The notes under the pieces were generated by a model, which was not told the DNA's origin, did not search any database, and saw only the letters and a program-made list of their open reading frames with translations. Shown in pieces: positions 22,216 to 34,268 of a DNA stretch of 64,000 nucleotides. Origin of the DNA: Isoetes taiwanensis (Eukaryota; Streptophyta; Lycopodiopsida; Isoetales; Isoetaceae). The position numbers and the translations under genes were made by a program. Where the stretch lies: the NCBI GenBank assembly GCA_021234155.1, contig JAJEKV010000187.1, positions 587,152 to 651,151 on the forward strand. The letters are read 5' to 3'. Position 1 is the first letter of the stretch; the number at the start of each line of letters is the position of its first letter.

Positions 22216-22802
22216 TGACCCCTTAAAGATAAGGAGGTCCCCATGACATTTAAAATTGTGTGTTTGATTATAAACTGAAAAAAATAACATTTATTTTTAA
22301 ATATTGACTTTCAAAAAAGAAATCGTCGTTTGTTAAAAAGGGAAGCATGTCTATGCGGCGCATAAACATGCCTTTCTTCTTTAAACTACACTTTGGATGA
22401 AAACGCCCTTGTATCATTATTTGCACTTAAATGATGACTTTTTTAAAATGTGGCTTGTTTAAAGCGGGGGTGCATGTCTATCGCCAAGATAGACATTCTT
22501 ATCTATTTTACATCATATTTTGGCCTTGTATCATTTTTGCGGTTTCTTTGATGCTTCTAACCGTTCTTAGTATTGTGTTTATGTGTAATGCGTCGCCTGT
22601 GTCAAGTGCAAAAGCGTTTAAAATACTACCAAAAACAACCTCCTTTTAATTATAAATGTTGTACTTTGTTTGTTTGTTCTAAAAAATGCACTTTTTTTAA
22701 GGTCAAAGGACCGTTTATCTAAATGTTTTCTTAAGATATGCCAAAAGTACCAAATTTTGGGGTTTTTTGAAAAAGGAATCTTTTTTGGACGCAATCGCAC
22801 TA
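22216..22802. other. 3' non-coding region of the TIR element
   Basis: This AT-rich trailer follows the methyltransferase stop. It holds palindrome copies GTCTATGCGGCGCATAAAC near 22348 and GTCTATCGCCAAGATAGAC near 22474, and no further gene. A poly(A) signal was not obvious. Confidence 0.55.
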
Positions 22803-22836
22803 CAGGTCATTAGTGCGATTGATCCGTCACCTTGTT
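22803..22836 (-). repeat. Right terminal inverted repeat
   Basis: Its reverse complement begins AACAAGGTGACGGATCAATC and ends CTAATGACCTG, matching 14090-14123 at 32 of 34 positions. GCAT follows at 22837-22840, equal to the four bases before the left end. Confidence 0.9.
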
Positions 22837-22840
22837 GCAT

Positions 22841-24499
22841 GGCAAAATGGTGCAGAATACTTGGCCATAATAGTACACCTTAGAAATAAACCTGGATTTT
22901 GAAAGCTTGGTCTAAATCGTACAGGAGTGGAATGAAAAGTCAGAGCTCAAAAAATCTGCACAAATCTGAATGCTTTCTATAAAACAAGCCATGTGCATTG
23001 TTTAAAGGTTTAGGGTGACACAAGAAATAAAAAATGTACACCAGCTAAAGAATTAGAAGGAATCAGAAATGTCCATCAGCAAAGAATTTGTGAAGCAGCT
23101 AAGGATTTAATACAACAGCTAATTTATAAATGCAGTAGCTAAAGAGTTTGTACAACAGCTAATTCATGAGTGTACAACAGTTAAAGTGGTGTATTTCAAA
23201 GGAAGATAGTGTATTTCAGTGCATGACACTGACTTCAGTGTATTTCAGTGCATGACACTGATTTAAAGCAAAACCAACCTTTTTTGGGCACAAAGACTTT
23301 TGCGATCATCTTCCTTCTCCATGCTTCATACCCGCCTTTCTCGCTATAATTTCCTAAAGCAAATCGTTTGTTAGCATGGACCTCCAATCCTGAAACTGTA
23401 TTGTATTTTAAACATCCAAAAACATTGAAGAAATGTCATCAAAATAATGATAACACTTACAAACTTAGTTTAATAAACACTAGTTATGGTGCCCGGCGTT
23501 GCCGGGCCTAGTGATAATTTGAAGAGATAATAATTTGAAGAGTTTGTTGTTTCATAAACCAAGTGTCTCTGATTGAAAGATGGTGAGCCTGAATGATGAC
23601 TACATTAAAAAATATCTATGAAACTATGAGTTTGGAACAGTAGTATCTAACATGGGAACAGGGTTGCCCTTAAGGCCAAATTTGTCTAAGCATAATTTAG
23701 AAGGTCGGGCGAATAATAGAGTTGCAAGATTAGTTATGTTGGCGAATGTTTTCTAGACATGAATGTTTTTTATAGAAATCCAGGCAAATCATGGCCAATA
23801 ATACTTTGCAAAGATTTAAGTGTCTTTATTTTTCAAGTGGAATTTTTGTGTTGAAATTTTATTCACCGGCATCCATATTTAATCAAGGACACAAACACAT
23901 TATAACTATAGTTGCATGATGCAATAAAACTTAATTTGTAGGTGCTTATTATTAAAACAAACATGAATATGTAAAAAAATTTTATGTATTTGAAAACATT
24001 CTACAAAAATAACTGGAATAATCATATATACCGGATGGATATGGAGATAGAGCTCTTGAAGAAATTGATTGCCATCCTAGAAAAAAAGAAATTAATCCAT
24101 AGTTATGATGCTTAGTGGATGTGGCGAAAACATGTAGTTGCCATCCATTAAAATGCATTATATTTTTGTCATTATGGTCCTACTAAACTTCTTTGAAAAG
24201 AGATGGGATATTTCTTTATGTTTTCTTACATTATTTTTTAGAAACTTGTAATTATAATATTAGTAAGCATGTTTGCATGGGGCTTTTTCTCTCCACCATC
24301 ATGTTCCATGAATATGGAAAAATTTTATGTGAAACATCTCAAACAAATCTTCGACAATTTCCTCCTACAAAAGGAAGTCTAAACATGTAGTTGCCATTTT
24401 GCATTTAGGAACTTTGAAAAGAGATGGATATTTCTTTATGTTTTCTACTTTTAACTTGTTATAATAGAAGTAATTGTTAGGGCTTTTTCTCTCCACCAT
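22841..24499. other. Gene-poor AT-rich DNA with short duplications
   Basis: No gene is evident. Around 23060-23280, short phrases (AGCTAAAGAATT, TGTATTTCAGTGCATGACACTGA) are repeated in tandem or near tandem. A Helitron-type terminus lies at 23480-23510. Confidence 0.4.
23480..23510 (-). mobile_element. Helitron-type 3' terminus
   Basis: On the minus strand the sequence reads as a GC hairpin (GCCCGGC AAC GCCGGGC), then ACCATAA, then CTAG followed by T. A stable short hairpin about 7-10 bases before a CTAG end, inserted between A and T, is the standard Helitron 3' end. The body would extend rightwards from here. I did not find the matching TC 5' end, so the size is unknown. No Rep/helicase coding was seen. 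Confidence 0.5.
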
Positions 24500-25000
24500 C
24501 ATGTTGTATGAGAGATCTCAAACAAAGTTTCTTTTGCACATTGGAGAGGATGTGTTCATCTCCATCTGCAAGAAGGTCAAACATCTCTTGCAATTTTGCA
24601 ACATGCTGAGGGAGATCTTCCCGGTCTTGCATTCAATAGTCTTCAAGCTGGGTGTGCAGTTGCATAACCTCAATCTCAGACCTCTTCCATATCTTTGATT
24701 GAGAAAGGCCCACAGGTGTTTGCTGCCATGATTGAATTCACTACAGACCAGTGGAGTTGATTCTTGGACATGGCTATGCAAGCTAGTGCTTTACTGTCTT
24801 TCTATTTCCACAGGGGAAGATCCTTTTGCTGATTAGGATCTTTTTCATCAGAAATCTTTGGAGCCAGATCACTCCCATCCACTATCTCCCATAGAAGCTC
24901 CGCTTTGAGATGTAGAGTGATCATCCGCTTCCATCCTTCAAAACCCTTGTTGTCAAAAGCTTGGGGCCTTAGTTTCATCAAAATTGAATTCATTTTTAAG
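24500..25000 (-). pseudogene. Ty1/copia-type gag fragment
   Basis: The minus-strand frame from about 25000 reads LRPQAFDNKGFEGWKRMI and LKAELLWEIVDGSDL. This F-x-G-x-x-W...M...L...LW..V pattern is that of the copia gag/UBN2 family of plants. A second piece in another frame (24781-24518) contains HLWAFLNQRYG and matches the A..W..L...Y continuation. No integrase or RT is attached. Confidence 0.5.
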
Positions 25001-25009
25001 TACATTTTT

Positions 25010-28000
25010 AAGTAGGTAGTTATGAAGTTGTATATATATGCACAATGTACTTGTGTTGTGGTGTTTTGTTGATATGTTGGCTAGAAAAAGATTAATTAGA
25101 GTACTTGTAATATAAAAGAATGTCATTTATTCTCATGGGCCAATGGCTTTAAGAAGTGTGAGTCCCATAATAGAAAAGTTGTCTACTTGAGTTTAAGTTT
25201 GTCAATTCAGCTAGCACAATGATCATTGGTCATAAGTGTTCAAACCATCATTGGTCATTCCTAAGTCTTCAAACATAATGGTCCCTTTGAGTGTCAAAAG
25301 AAATCTATAATATTGATAGTTGTTGCATGGTTTAAGAGAGGAAAAAGCATGTACGATGCAATGACAAAGTTAATTAATGGTTTAGATGTAGGATTGGATA
25401 ATGAACAAAGCTGTGGCAACCCCATTACTCTAGTACGCATAAAACCTAAGGCCAAAACAATTACTCACCATATGCTACGCCAAGGGTAGCACCATTTGTT
25501 GTTGTGGTTGGTTGCCCAAGCACACAGGTGCATGGTTACAACATTAAGATTCGACTGTATGAATTTCTAACCACCATTATTATATGGCATCATTTAGAAA
25601 TCGAAAGCATCTCTTAAAGCTAGTCTTTCTATGCATCTTGAGTATACATAGTTGATAGTATCTGTGACCGCGACAGTTGATGATGCTTGAATTTCTATTA
25701 GGAAAGCATGGCTATTAAGTAGCTTAGTCCAGATTCAAGATGATGATGCCCTCCCAGTACGTAGCTGGCTGTACAGAAGATCACACTATGCATCATCTTG
25801 TGGGCATTGGGAATTCTTCACAGAAGACATAGGGTCCAAAATGTTAATAATCTAGAGTCTCAATCCCTTGAAAGTAAAATTCTAGTTCACCTTCATACGT
25901 AGGGTATGTGCCAATAAAATATAGCAATGGCTTGCAAAACATGAGGCTGCAAGCACCTTGTAATGTTCCAACAATAGATCTGAAATACAGGGAACAACAA
26001 CAGGTCTGAAATACAGGCAAGGTCCTTTGAACTATAATTTACTGGTGTCTGTGGAGTGGACTACACTTTTCCATGTTTCCATGCATGAAAGCTTGACATT
26101 TTTAGTAGTAGAAATTACAATCTAACAAAAGCACCTGCATTCATAAATAGTACAAATGGATCATACGTTCCAACTAATCAAGTAATGTTATGGCTTTTCT
26201 AGCATATTTTTGTCATAGGGTTTTGATGAAAGTAATGTTGTGGCTTTTCTAGCATATTTTTGTCATAGGGTTTTGATGCATATCAACCACAATCATTGTT
26301 ATTCAACAATACATTATAGTCATATCAACCACAATCCTGTCAACTGGTTTAAAGAGTCATATTGTTATTCAACAATACATTATAGTCATATCAACCACAA
26401 TCCTGCACATACGGGATTGTATAGGCAGTACTTGACATTTGGGGGCACCTTACATGATGTGGCTGCAAATATAACTTATATGCAGAGAAAGTCTGGTAGA
26501 AAACTCAAAAAATGCGACGGATATGCATCCATGAGTTTCAATTGCAAACATAAAGCCTATCTAGCATAAGACTTTTCAGCTCCTTGGCAACCACAAAATA
26601 CTTCCAAAACACTGTCTCTTCTGCAGCAGGAGCTTTAAAAGCACACAGGTAGCCATACAACACATAAAGAAATGTTGCAAAAATGTAGATCTTGTTAGAT
26701 ATAATTCCCTTTGACAATGGTCATAATCCCTTTCAATATGATATTAATGTAATTTTCGATTACTTGCTCATTCTTCTCTCTTGCAAAACCCATTTGCAGC
26801 TCATCATTTTCAGTGGGCAGCCTCTCATTAATACCTGTGCTTTTTGGATGATGATACACAATCAGAGGGTTTGTAAGCTACAAACACATAGATGCCTCAT
26901 TCTGAACACTATCATATTTACAAAAATCTACAGGATAAAGACAATTTTGCATACCTGCCTATGGTAACGCAGAAGCAGATACCATTTTTGTGCCTCTCAA
27001 GCAGCCATGTTGGATCAAAGCAAGGGCATGCTTCATTTAGATCTAAGTCTACACATTGCCTTATCTTCTACAGATAGAAAAAGGGTCAACAATCAGATCA
27101 GTCAATTTATATAGAGCCTAATCAGGGTTAGAGTTCACATATTTACGTTTAAGAGCTTTGTAAATTCTTCTTGTGAAGACCAGAATATAAAAAAAGATTA
27201 TTATATCATAGATGTGCAAGGAAAATAAGCACATAGGCAAAGATGGAATATGAAATCGAACCATTTTGAATGCTGGCAAAATTTCTACATTCTTCTACTT
27301 GCAAGGGTTTTATAACTTACAAATAGGATAGCACAATAGAGTGGGGTAGCCCTTTTCTGCAAATAGAAAATACAACTTTATCACCATGAGTTTAGGATCC
27401 ACAGTTTCACTTTATGTTTATGTTTAGAATAATACGAAGCATGCAACAATGTTCAGATGGTGTATGTTTGCATCATTTCTCATCCATCTTGAATGATTTA
27501 TTTAACGTGTCAATTGCTATGTGGTGGCGTATTTCTATGAAGGATATAAACAGCATATATCGAGATTTGGTTGGTTCAGTAAAAGCAATATTACAGCAAA
27601 ACAACTAATAATTACCTTGCGCCTCTCATCATGGTTGCAGAGTTGGTTTTGCTGCAGCAGGAGCTTTCAAAAGCAGGTACTTTCCCAAACATCACACAAA
27701 TAAACGTTGCAAAAAGATATGTCTTGTTAGATATCATTCCCTTTGACAATGGGCTTAATCTGATTCAAACACAATTAAAACAAAATGAACAAAGAAGAAA
27801 TGCGCCTTCCCTAGAGGGCAAATCAATTTGATGTTTACATGGGACAGAGACATGCAAAGAGCAGATGTGAAGATGAAGCAGATGAATGAAGGAATAAAGT
27901 TATTTAGCTTCAATATTCTAGGAATGTGTACTCACCAAGCATTTCAGGGAGCATGTGAGTGTCTTGCCGTTAGTTGAAGAGCGAATCTAGAAAGAGGAGA

Positions 28001-28787
28001 CACGTGATGAGTAGAGGTTCTTCTACAACATTAAATATTCGATATCATACACATCAACTGCCTAGAAATTGTGCCTATAAGAGAGATCATCAGATTCTTA
28101 TGCAATAGTAGCATACAAAAGACTTTCGGAAAGAAACATCCAGGCATATAATTATTTGCCAATCTGTAAACTGGTTAGATCAGCAATAATTTTTTAAGAT
28201 TTGATCATGCGCATAACAACTTACCTTGGTCAACAGCAGGAAGGTAAACAAACTCTTTGTCAAGCATATTATGAAATTCATCTCAAAGAAGAAGCACAGC
28301 CTAGAATAGATATCAATCGTCACAAATACAGAAACGTTAGTGGATGCAGCAGGAATACAACCAATGGAATATCTAAAAGGACCCAATATTACCAGAAGAA
28401 ACATCTATTAGCTTGGAATTGAGGCCTCCCAATCAATCAAGACCTGCAAATACAAAATCATGCAATCATACAAAATTGCGACGTGCATGAAAGACCTGCA
28501 TGAAATCATATAATCATACAAAATGATTAGACCTGCAATCATGACCTGCATGAGACCATGATTGGAAGCCGTAAGAGCTCTTTGGAGTCATAATATGTCC
28601 CCATCAACCATAAGGTGTACAACATCTGGCATGATGTTAGAAAGCTTATGCCCAAGCATATAAACAATATGCATTTGCTTTAAAAAGAAAAATCAAATTA
28701 GAGAAAAGGAGCTCTAAGATAATGGAACACCCCAACATCTTGCTCTGTTGTTTGCTGAACAGGAAATTAGAGGAAGGTGCAATAAAG
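25010..28787. other. Gene-poor repeat-rich region
   Basis: No conserved coding sequence was recognised. Two local duplications stand out. A 50-base unit starting AGTAATGTTATGGCTTTT is repeated at 26181-26230 and 26231-26278. A roughly 44-base unit starting TTGTTATTCAACAATACA is repeated around 26297-26341 and 26360-26404. The phrases TTGTTAGATATAATTCCCTTTGACAATGG (26691) and TTGTTAGATATCATTCCC (27723) suggest a longer diverged duplication about 1 kb apart. Confidence 0.4.
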
Positions 28788-29118
28788 TTGGTTTCTGAAG
28801 AAAGCAAAAGCATATCACAGCAACGAAGGATAACTTAAATAAAGATAATTGCATAGTAGTAAAATGAAACCATCATAGAACTTGTAACATGCACAAAGGA
28901 ACGTGACTTAGTACCTTGAATCAAAAGCCTCTTGATGGATCCATGCAAAAGAGAATCTATGGAAAGAGAATTGGTTTCTGAAGAAAGCAAAAGCATATCA
29001 CAGTAACGAAGGATAACTTAACTAAAGATAATTGCATAGTAGTAAAATGAAACCATCATAGAACTTGTAACATGCACAAAGGAACGTGACTTAATACATT
29101 GAATCAGAAGCCTCTTGA
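28788..29118. repeat. Direct duplication of a ~150-bp unit
   Basis: A unit beginning TTGGTTTCTGAAGAAAGCAA occurs at 28788 and again at 28971, about 183 bases apart. Only a few substitutions separate the copies over roughly 150 bases. Each copy ends in GCCTCTTGAT. This is a recent local duplication with no coding content recognised. Confidence 0.85.
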
Positions 29119-32100
29119 TTCTGAGCAGATGCACGTCATTTTTTAAGCATCCTGCATTGTAGGTGCAGGATCTCTGCTAATACTTGGGTAGTGGATGCAA
29201 AATCTATTTGCTTTGATTTGAATCTCACCTAGTTAAAAACCATTTGCAGGTGCAAGTCGTTTTTGAATCTGCCCAAGTCAAATTTGAAGTAGCCCAGGTC
29301 AAGACCCGTTTCACCAGTTCCTTGTAGATATCCATGATCTGCAGTGTAGATGCTTGTTATGTTGAGATCCAGAATTGCTAAACATAAAATGGAAAAACAT
29401 GGCATGTGCAAAATTTTCTGCCATGGCACATCAAAGAAAAAACTTGGACAAAGGACAAAGAGCAACACAACATAGAAGATGGCGACACAGCCAAAAAGGT
29501 TTTTGAATCTAAGAGCGATTTTTGGATCCTATTACCTAACAATAGGAAAGCAATTCCTTAAACAAAAAAGGTAAGATCTATGGCATACTTCGGGAATGGG
29601 AATGATGCATCTGCACCAACAAATCTTGTATTGCATTAAATCTGGTTGAGAGATATTGCAAAAGCCTGCACAACAAAAAATATAAGGAGAGAGATATTGA
29701 AATTGATTGTCAAGTGCATCAGATATCAAGAACAACAACCTTTGCTTCTTCAGCTTATTGTCGATGCAGTTGTCGTGATGGATCAGCAACAAAAACCCAA
29801 ACCTACACCGGAGAAGCATTTAAGTTAGATGAGCTCCAAAAATGGTGAAAAAATTGGCATGAGAGCTTGCGTGAAAATATTCACAAAAAAAGAGAGAGAT
29901 GGAGCAGTCCTATTGTGAGAGATGGAGCTGGATCCTGGATAAGCAACTCGGAATAAGCTGGCATCCATAACCTGCTTAAGCGGCCATCCGACCTTTCCAA
30001 CTGTGAAGAAGCCCCGAATCGTCTAAAAATGCATTCATGAATTTCGATTATGCAGAGAAGCCATATGGTCATTGTCCTCATGATGATGCCAGGGTAATGC
30101 ATGCGGGCTTCTGGGTGTGGCATGCCCTCATCCTCTCTGTCGGATAAGATTGGAAATCACAGATAAGATTGGAAATCAATGGAAAAAAATCATAGGAGAA
30201 AAATTTCTACGATTTTTGGAAACCGGTAAAATTTTCCGGTGACCATAAATCTTAAAATCATTGGAAATTGATTAAAAAAAAATTCCAAAATATTTTTAGT
30301 CAAACCGGAAACTTCCAAATTAACAAGATTGATTATGCATGCAGAGCCAGTCCGTTGCTGCTTTTTGCGTTTGGAAGCAGCATCTATTTGTCGTTGATAA
30401 TTCCTACCAACAAAGCCAACCCTCCAATCTTATTAAACTGCGATGGGCCAGGCCTTTACTCGCTCACCAATTTGCTGCTTCGTTGCCTGCAAGGTGCCCC
30501 CGCTGCCAGATCTAAAGAAGAAAGATGGTGCGATCAAGAGCCAAATTAATCGGTACATCCAATGAGTTTTGCACATGCATTCTTCAGATTATCAAAGAAG
30601 ATTTGACAGAGCCAGCAAAAAGATCAAGGAAGGAAAGGATCCTTTCGTGACCAAGAGTGGTCCAACTTGTATTTTCTGAAGTATTTGAAGGCAGTGGCAC
30701 ATCTTTTCGTGACCACAGACCGCTGAGTAATTTGCCATAGCAAAGCTTTTCTGCCATCGCCAAACTACCATGTCTTCTGCCTTTGCATGCTACAGCTTGC
30801 TCTTAATCCTCTGCTCTAAGATTCATATTTTCGCCAGCCATCTGTGACAAAAGCAGAACAAAAATGAAAGAGCAGCCTATTTTGTCGTCATCTCTGCTGC
30901 TATGCTTCCAGCCTCTGCCATTACAAGCCCTTTCCATGTTTAATGCTTCACATATCTGCGACGCCAATCTGCAAGAACCGATCAAGAAGCTATCTGTTTG
31001 CCGCCATACCCTGCCGTTGATTTTTTCTTTGCCCTCTTCTAGCCCTTTTTTGTTGCCACGTTTTTTCTTTACCATATCCCATTCCATATGCTATATTTCA
31101 TTTTTTTTTAGGCCAGTTGTTCTCCGTGGACGTTAAAATATACTTCCTTCCTTCCTTCCTTCCTTTTTTATCCACCTTATTTTTTTTTAGCAGGGTTGCC
31201 TAATCTAGATGCACACTTTGGTGCAATTCTAGCCATGCCACGTGTCCTGTCATGTCAGATTGATTCCATCTCAACCATAAATCTTCTAACTTTTGCATCC
31301 AACTGCCAGGAAAATTAGAAAAAGCCAAGAAAATTATCTTTATGCATCCTTCTTCAGGGCGGATCTTGAAGAGCAAGTGCGATGGCAGCGGCAAGAAAAT
31401 AGGGGAGGCACGGCGCCTCAGATGGGCGATGGTGGCGGCCCTTGTAGTGTATATTCTCATAAATTCCTGTGCTGCAGCATCAGGTGATGGAGCTATGGAG
31501 CTATGGAGCAATTTTCCCTTTCGAGCATCTTTCGTCTAGCCCTTGGTAATTAGGATCGTCTATGTGCAGAGGCATCGGATCATTCTGAAGCTGCTAATCT
31601 ACCATTTAATCTCTGTTTCTTTTTTTTTTTTTTCAGAGTTTTGCTCAAGCGCAATTGGTGAGCAATTCAATGAATTCATTTATTTGTCATATAAAGAGTA
31701 GTTCCTTGAGTTTCGATATATATGTTATGTACATTACAAGTATTTCGTATTTGATGAGCCTTGCCTTCCTAATAGGTTTTCTCCTTTGTTCACATTGTCA
31801 AGTACCCTTCACCATTTACTATTCCCCTCCATCCAACTAGTTCTTAAATATCCAAATCATTCTTCAATTGTATCAAATAATATCCCTTGGTGTAGTAATA
31901 TATCTTATGTATGAATGCACAGCATAATTTTGTTGAAATACTAGACACAAAGTTGGTTGTTATAAGTCTTAAGAAAATGTTGTAGCTACTTAGTTATAAT
32001 GTTGTTTAAAAATTGTTGCAATAACCCACTTAAATTAGACAAATGCTCCTCACAATTTAGTTGAAATATTAGATAAAGAATTGGATACCGTTTTGTTACA

Positions 32101-32232
32101 AGTCTTAAGAAAAGGTTGTTACATCTTAGTTATAATATTGTTCAAAAGTTGTTGCAATAACCCACTTAAATTGCGATAAAAAAGTTGACAAAAGGATGTC
32201 ATTGCATTGGACAGGATATTTGACACTATATA
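29119..32232. other. No confident gene; one signal-peptide-like short frame
   Basis: An ATG at 31429 opens MVAALVVYILINSCAAASGD, which looks like a secretory signal peptide with an Ala-x-Ala style cleavage site, but the frame stops at 31539. It could be a first exon of a secreted protein or chance. A TTCC microsatellite lies at about 31141-31165. Around 31920-32170 an approximately 120-base phrase (TTGTTACAAGTCTTAAGAAAA and neighbours) is repeated twice. Confidence 0.25.
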
Positions 32233-33792
32233 TGTGACGTTCCACGTATTTATACGGTCTACGTATAAATATACTGACACGTCACGTAGTAAGAAGACGC
32301 CACCATGGGGTATGTTAACCTAGGGGGTTGACCTAAAAGGGATTAATTTAGCTATGCTAAATTAATAAGGGGCTAGTTAAGGGTTAATTGCCTATAATTA
32401 AGGGATAATTATCTAAATAACTTAATTAAGCTAATTAAGTTAGGCCAATTGATTATTTAGGAAGGGGACACGTGGCCAAACTCGATTGGCCAGCAGGAAA
32501 CTGCTACTATGGGCCAGCAAATTGGATCCTAACCCCAATTAGTCCCCAAATCGATTCCAAGGAGAGGAGCTGCTGGGCGCCCAGATTGATTGAAGATGGA
32601 GATGCCACATGACAATGGATCCAGCAGGAATTTGGATTAGTAGATTAGCTTGACATTTCTAGGGCCAGCGCTTCTGTCAGTCTTATCTGCTTGTATTTGG
32701 TTATGTTTAACCCTTGTTTGATAGTTAGAACTGTTCTCAATTATGGATTATGCTTTGTGATGTATGGATGGATATATCTTTGCTAGTATCTTTGTTAGTT
32801 CTTCCTGAAAGCAAGGTTTAAGGGGGGTAGAGACCTCTGTGACCTATGTTCGTAGTATGCTCCTAGTATCTCCCATAGTACCCAGTATATGGGGCCTGTG
32901 CACAAGATCCCACCGAGCTGTGGAATCTATGGCATGATTGAAGCACCAGACAAGGAGCCGTGGTGATGAAGTGTGGGGTGGGGTCTCGCCTGAGCATAAA
33001 AGGCTACGGGGACTCCTTCAGTGAGCTAGGCCTGATAGCTGGCCAGTGAACCCGGCCGGGTATGGGTCTGACACTCCCTGGGTATAGTTGTGTGAGCACC
33101 CTGTACTTTGAGTAGACTTAGGGGAGTAAGTCGGGTAAGGTTGCGGGGCTCGCTGATGCAGCACGCATTCTCTAGCTCACCCATGGATTCACTGCGACTC
33201 TGGGAAGGGACACTTCCCTGACCTGCCTCATTGGACTGGGGAGATGTAACCCGGAGTAGTCCCGAAGGGTGATGCCTTGGGATTGCGTCTCCGGAAGGCT
33301 ACAATGACGCCATAGCTTGATTCAGCTCTTCTGCAAAGTGTGCGCAGGAGGGGCGGATGGAGTGGACAACCCTAGCCGATGTTCTATGCCAGCCAATGCC
33401 ATGTCAAGATTTCGTCTGCTGTACTCCGAGACCTAGCCGTCAGTCGAACCTTACTGGAGTCTGAGTCGGGGTAAAACCTTGGGTTGGGGAGTTTTCTCTA
33501 GTATTAAATGCATTCCCTCTGTATTTATCTGTTGGATGGATGTGCACTCTTCGTGGTGGTTATTTCTGATATGATTATGTTGTATGCTAACTTGTATTCA
33601 CGCTTCCGCGACATAGGAGTCCCATTGAAGGCGTGGGCCGAATGACACCTCCGTGTCATTCACCCGGGCATCTTTTCATAGATGGTCCGAGTCAGACGGA
33701 GGGCCCTGCTCATGGCGAGTTGGTTGCCTTGGGAGGGGAAAGTCCCCGTATGTGTACGTCCGGAGTGCCGTATATGTTCAAGGAGCGTCACA
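32233..33792 (+). mobile_element. 5' LTR of a gypsy-type retrotransposon
   Basis: The LTR opens TGTGACGTTCCACG and closes GGAGCGTCACA, giving the inverted TGTGACG/CGTCACA ends expected of an LTR. It is 1560 bases long and is followed after one base by a Met-initiator primer-binding site. It is related to, but clearly diverged from, the LTR at 6056. No gag or pol frame follows, so only the 5' end of the element remains. Confidence 0.7.
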
Positions 33793-33793
33793 G

Positions 33794-33807
33794 TGGTATC
33801 AGAGCCG
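33794..33807 (+). other. Primer-binding site (initiator Met-tRNA type)
   Basis: TGGTATCAGAGCCG follows the LTR end by one base. TGGTATCAGAGC is complementary to the 3' end of plant initiator methionyl-tRNA and primes minus-strand synthesis in many plant LTR elements. Confidence 0.75.
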
Positions 33808-34080
33808 TGATTTTGGTTTTCCGAAATCATAGCACTGACCAAACCTCTAACTCGTTAGTGCGGTAGTTAGGTGGGAGTTTAAGCTAGTTGGACTGCTTAA
33901 TTTTCGATGTTTGGTTTTGTGCTAGGTTGATGTAATAAATTGTGAGTTTTAAGAAGTTTAGGGCGATTTTGGAGGGAAACATGGGCGACTGGAGGACCCA
34001 AGTTTAGAAGGGCCATAACTTTTTGTAGGTAGCTCGGATGAAGGCAAAAGTGGTTCCAATGGATCGAGCACCTCCCAAAT

Positions 34081-34237
34081 ACCCTAGGGGGCACGTCTCC
34101 CGAGGTCGAAAAGTCAACACCAGGCCGAAAAGCCAAAAGGGGCGCTGCTGTCGGATGAGGTGTTTCTTTTCGAAAAAAGTTAAAGGCGATATAATGCTAC
34201 TTGCCCCATACGATGGTAGCGCTATATAAAATATGCC

Positions 34238-34268
<31 letters not shown>
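34081..34268 (+). repeat. TATA-bearing module, copy A, ending in a T tract
   Basis: It shares an ordered series of blocks with 40107-40291: CACGTCTCCCGAGGT, AAAGTCAACACC, GGATGAGGTGTTTCTTT, ATAATGCTACTTG and CCCCATAC. Then come a TATAAAATAT box and a run of about 27 T residues (34242-34268). This copy lies in the leader downstream of the 32233-33792 LTR and its primer site. Confidence 0.65.

Larger units (their letters stand above)
14090..22836. mobile_element. 8.75-kb TIR element carrying a DUF7869 transposase candidate and a ParB-MTase gene
   Basis: Both ends carry a 34-bp terminal inverted repeat beginning AACAAGGTGACGGAT, identical at 32 of 34 positions. The element is bordered by GCAT on each side (14086-14089 and 22837-22840), which reads as a 4-bp target duplication. 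Two divergent genes fill it: a transposase-like gene on the minus strand (18130-14869) and a DNA methyltransferase gene on the plus strand (18711-22215). They share a 580-bp promoter region. Non-coding parts contain many copies of a GTCTATGC/GCATAGAC palindrome. The combination of cut-and-paste style ends, an RNase-H-like protein and a bacterial-type methyltransferase is not one I can match to a named plant transposon. Both genes carry premature stops, so this copy is probably inactive. Confidence 0.8.

Noticed and set aside
31429-31539. Secreted peptide gene from the signal-peptide-like frame
   Set aside because: Only 36 codons, without a following mature domain or a clear splice donor, so it is noted only as a possibility.
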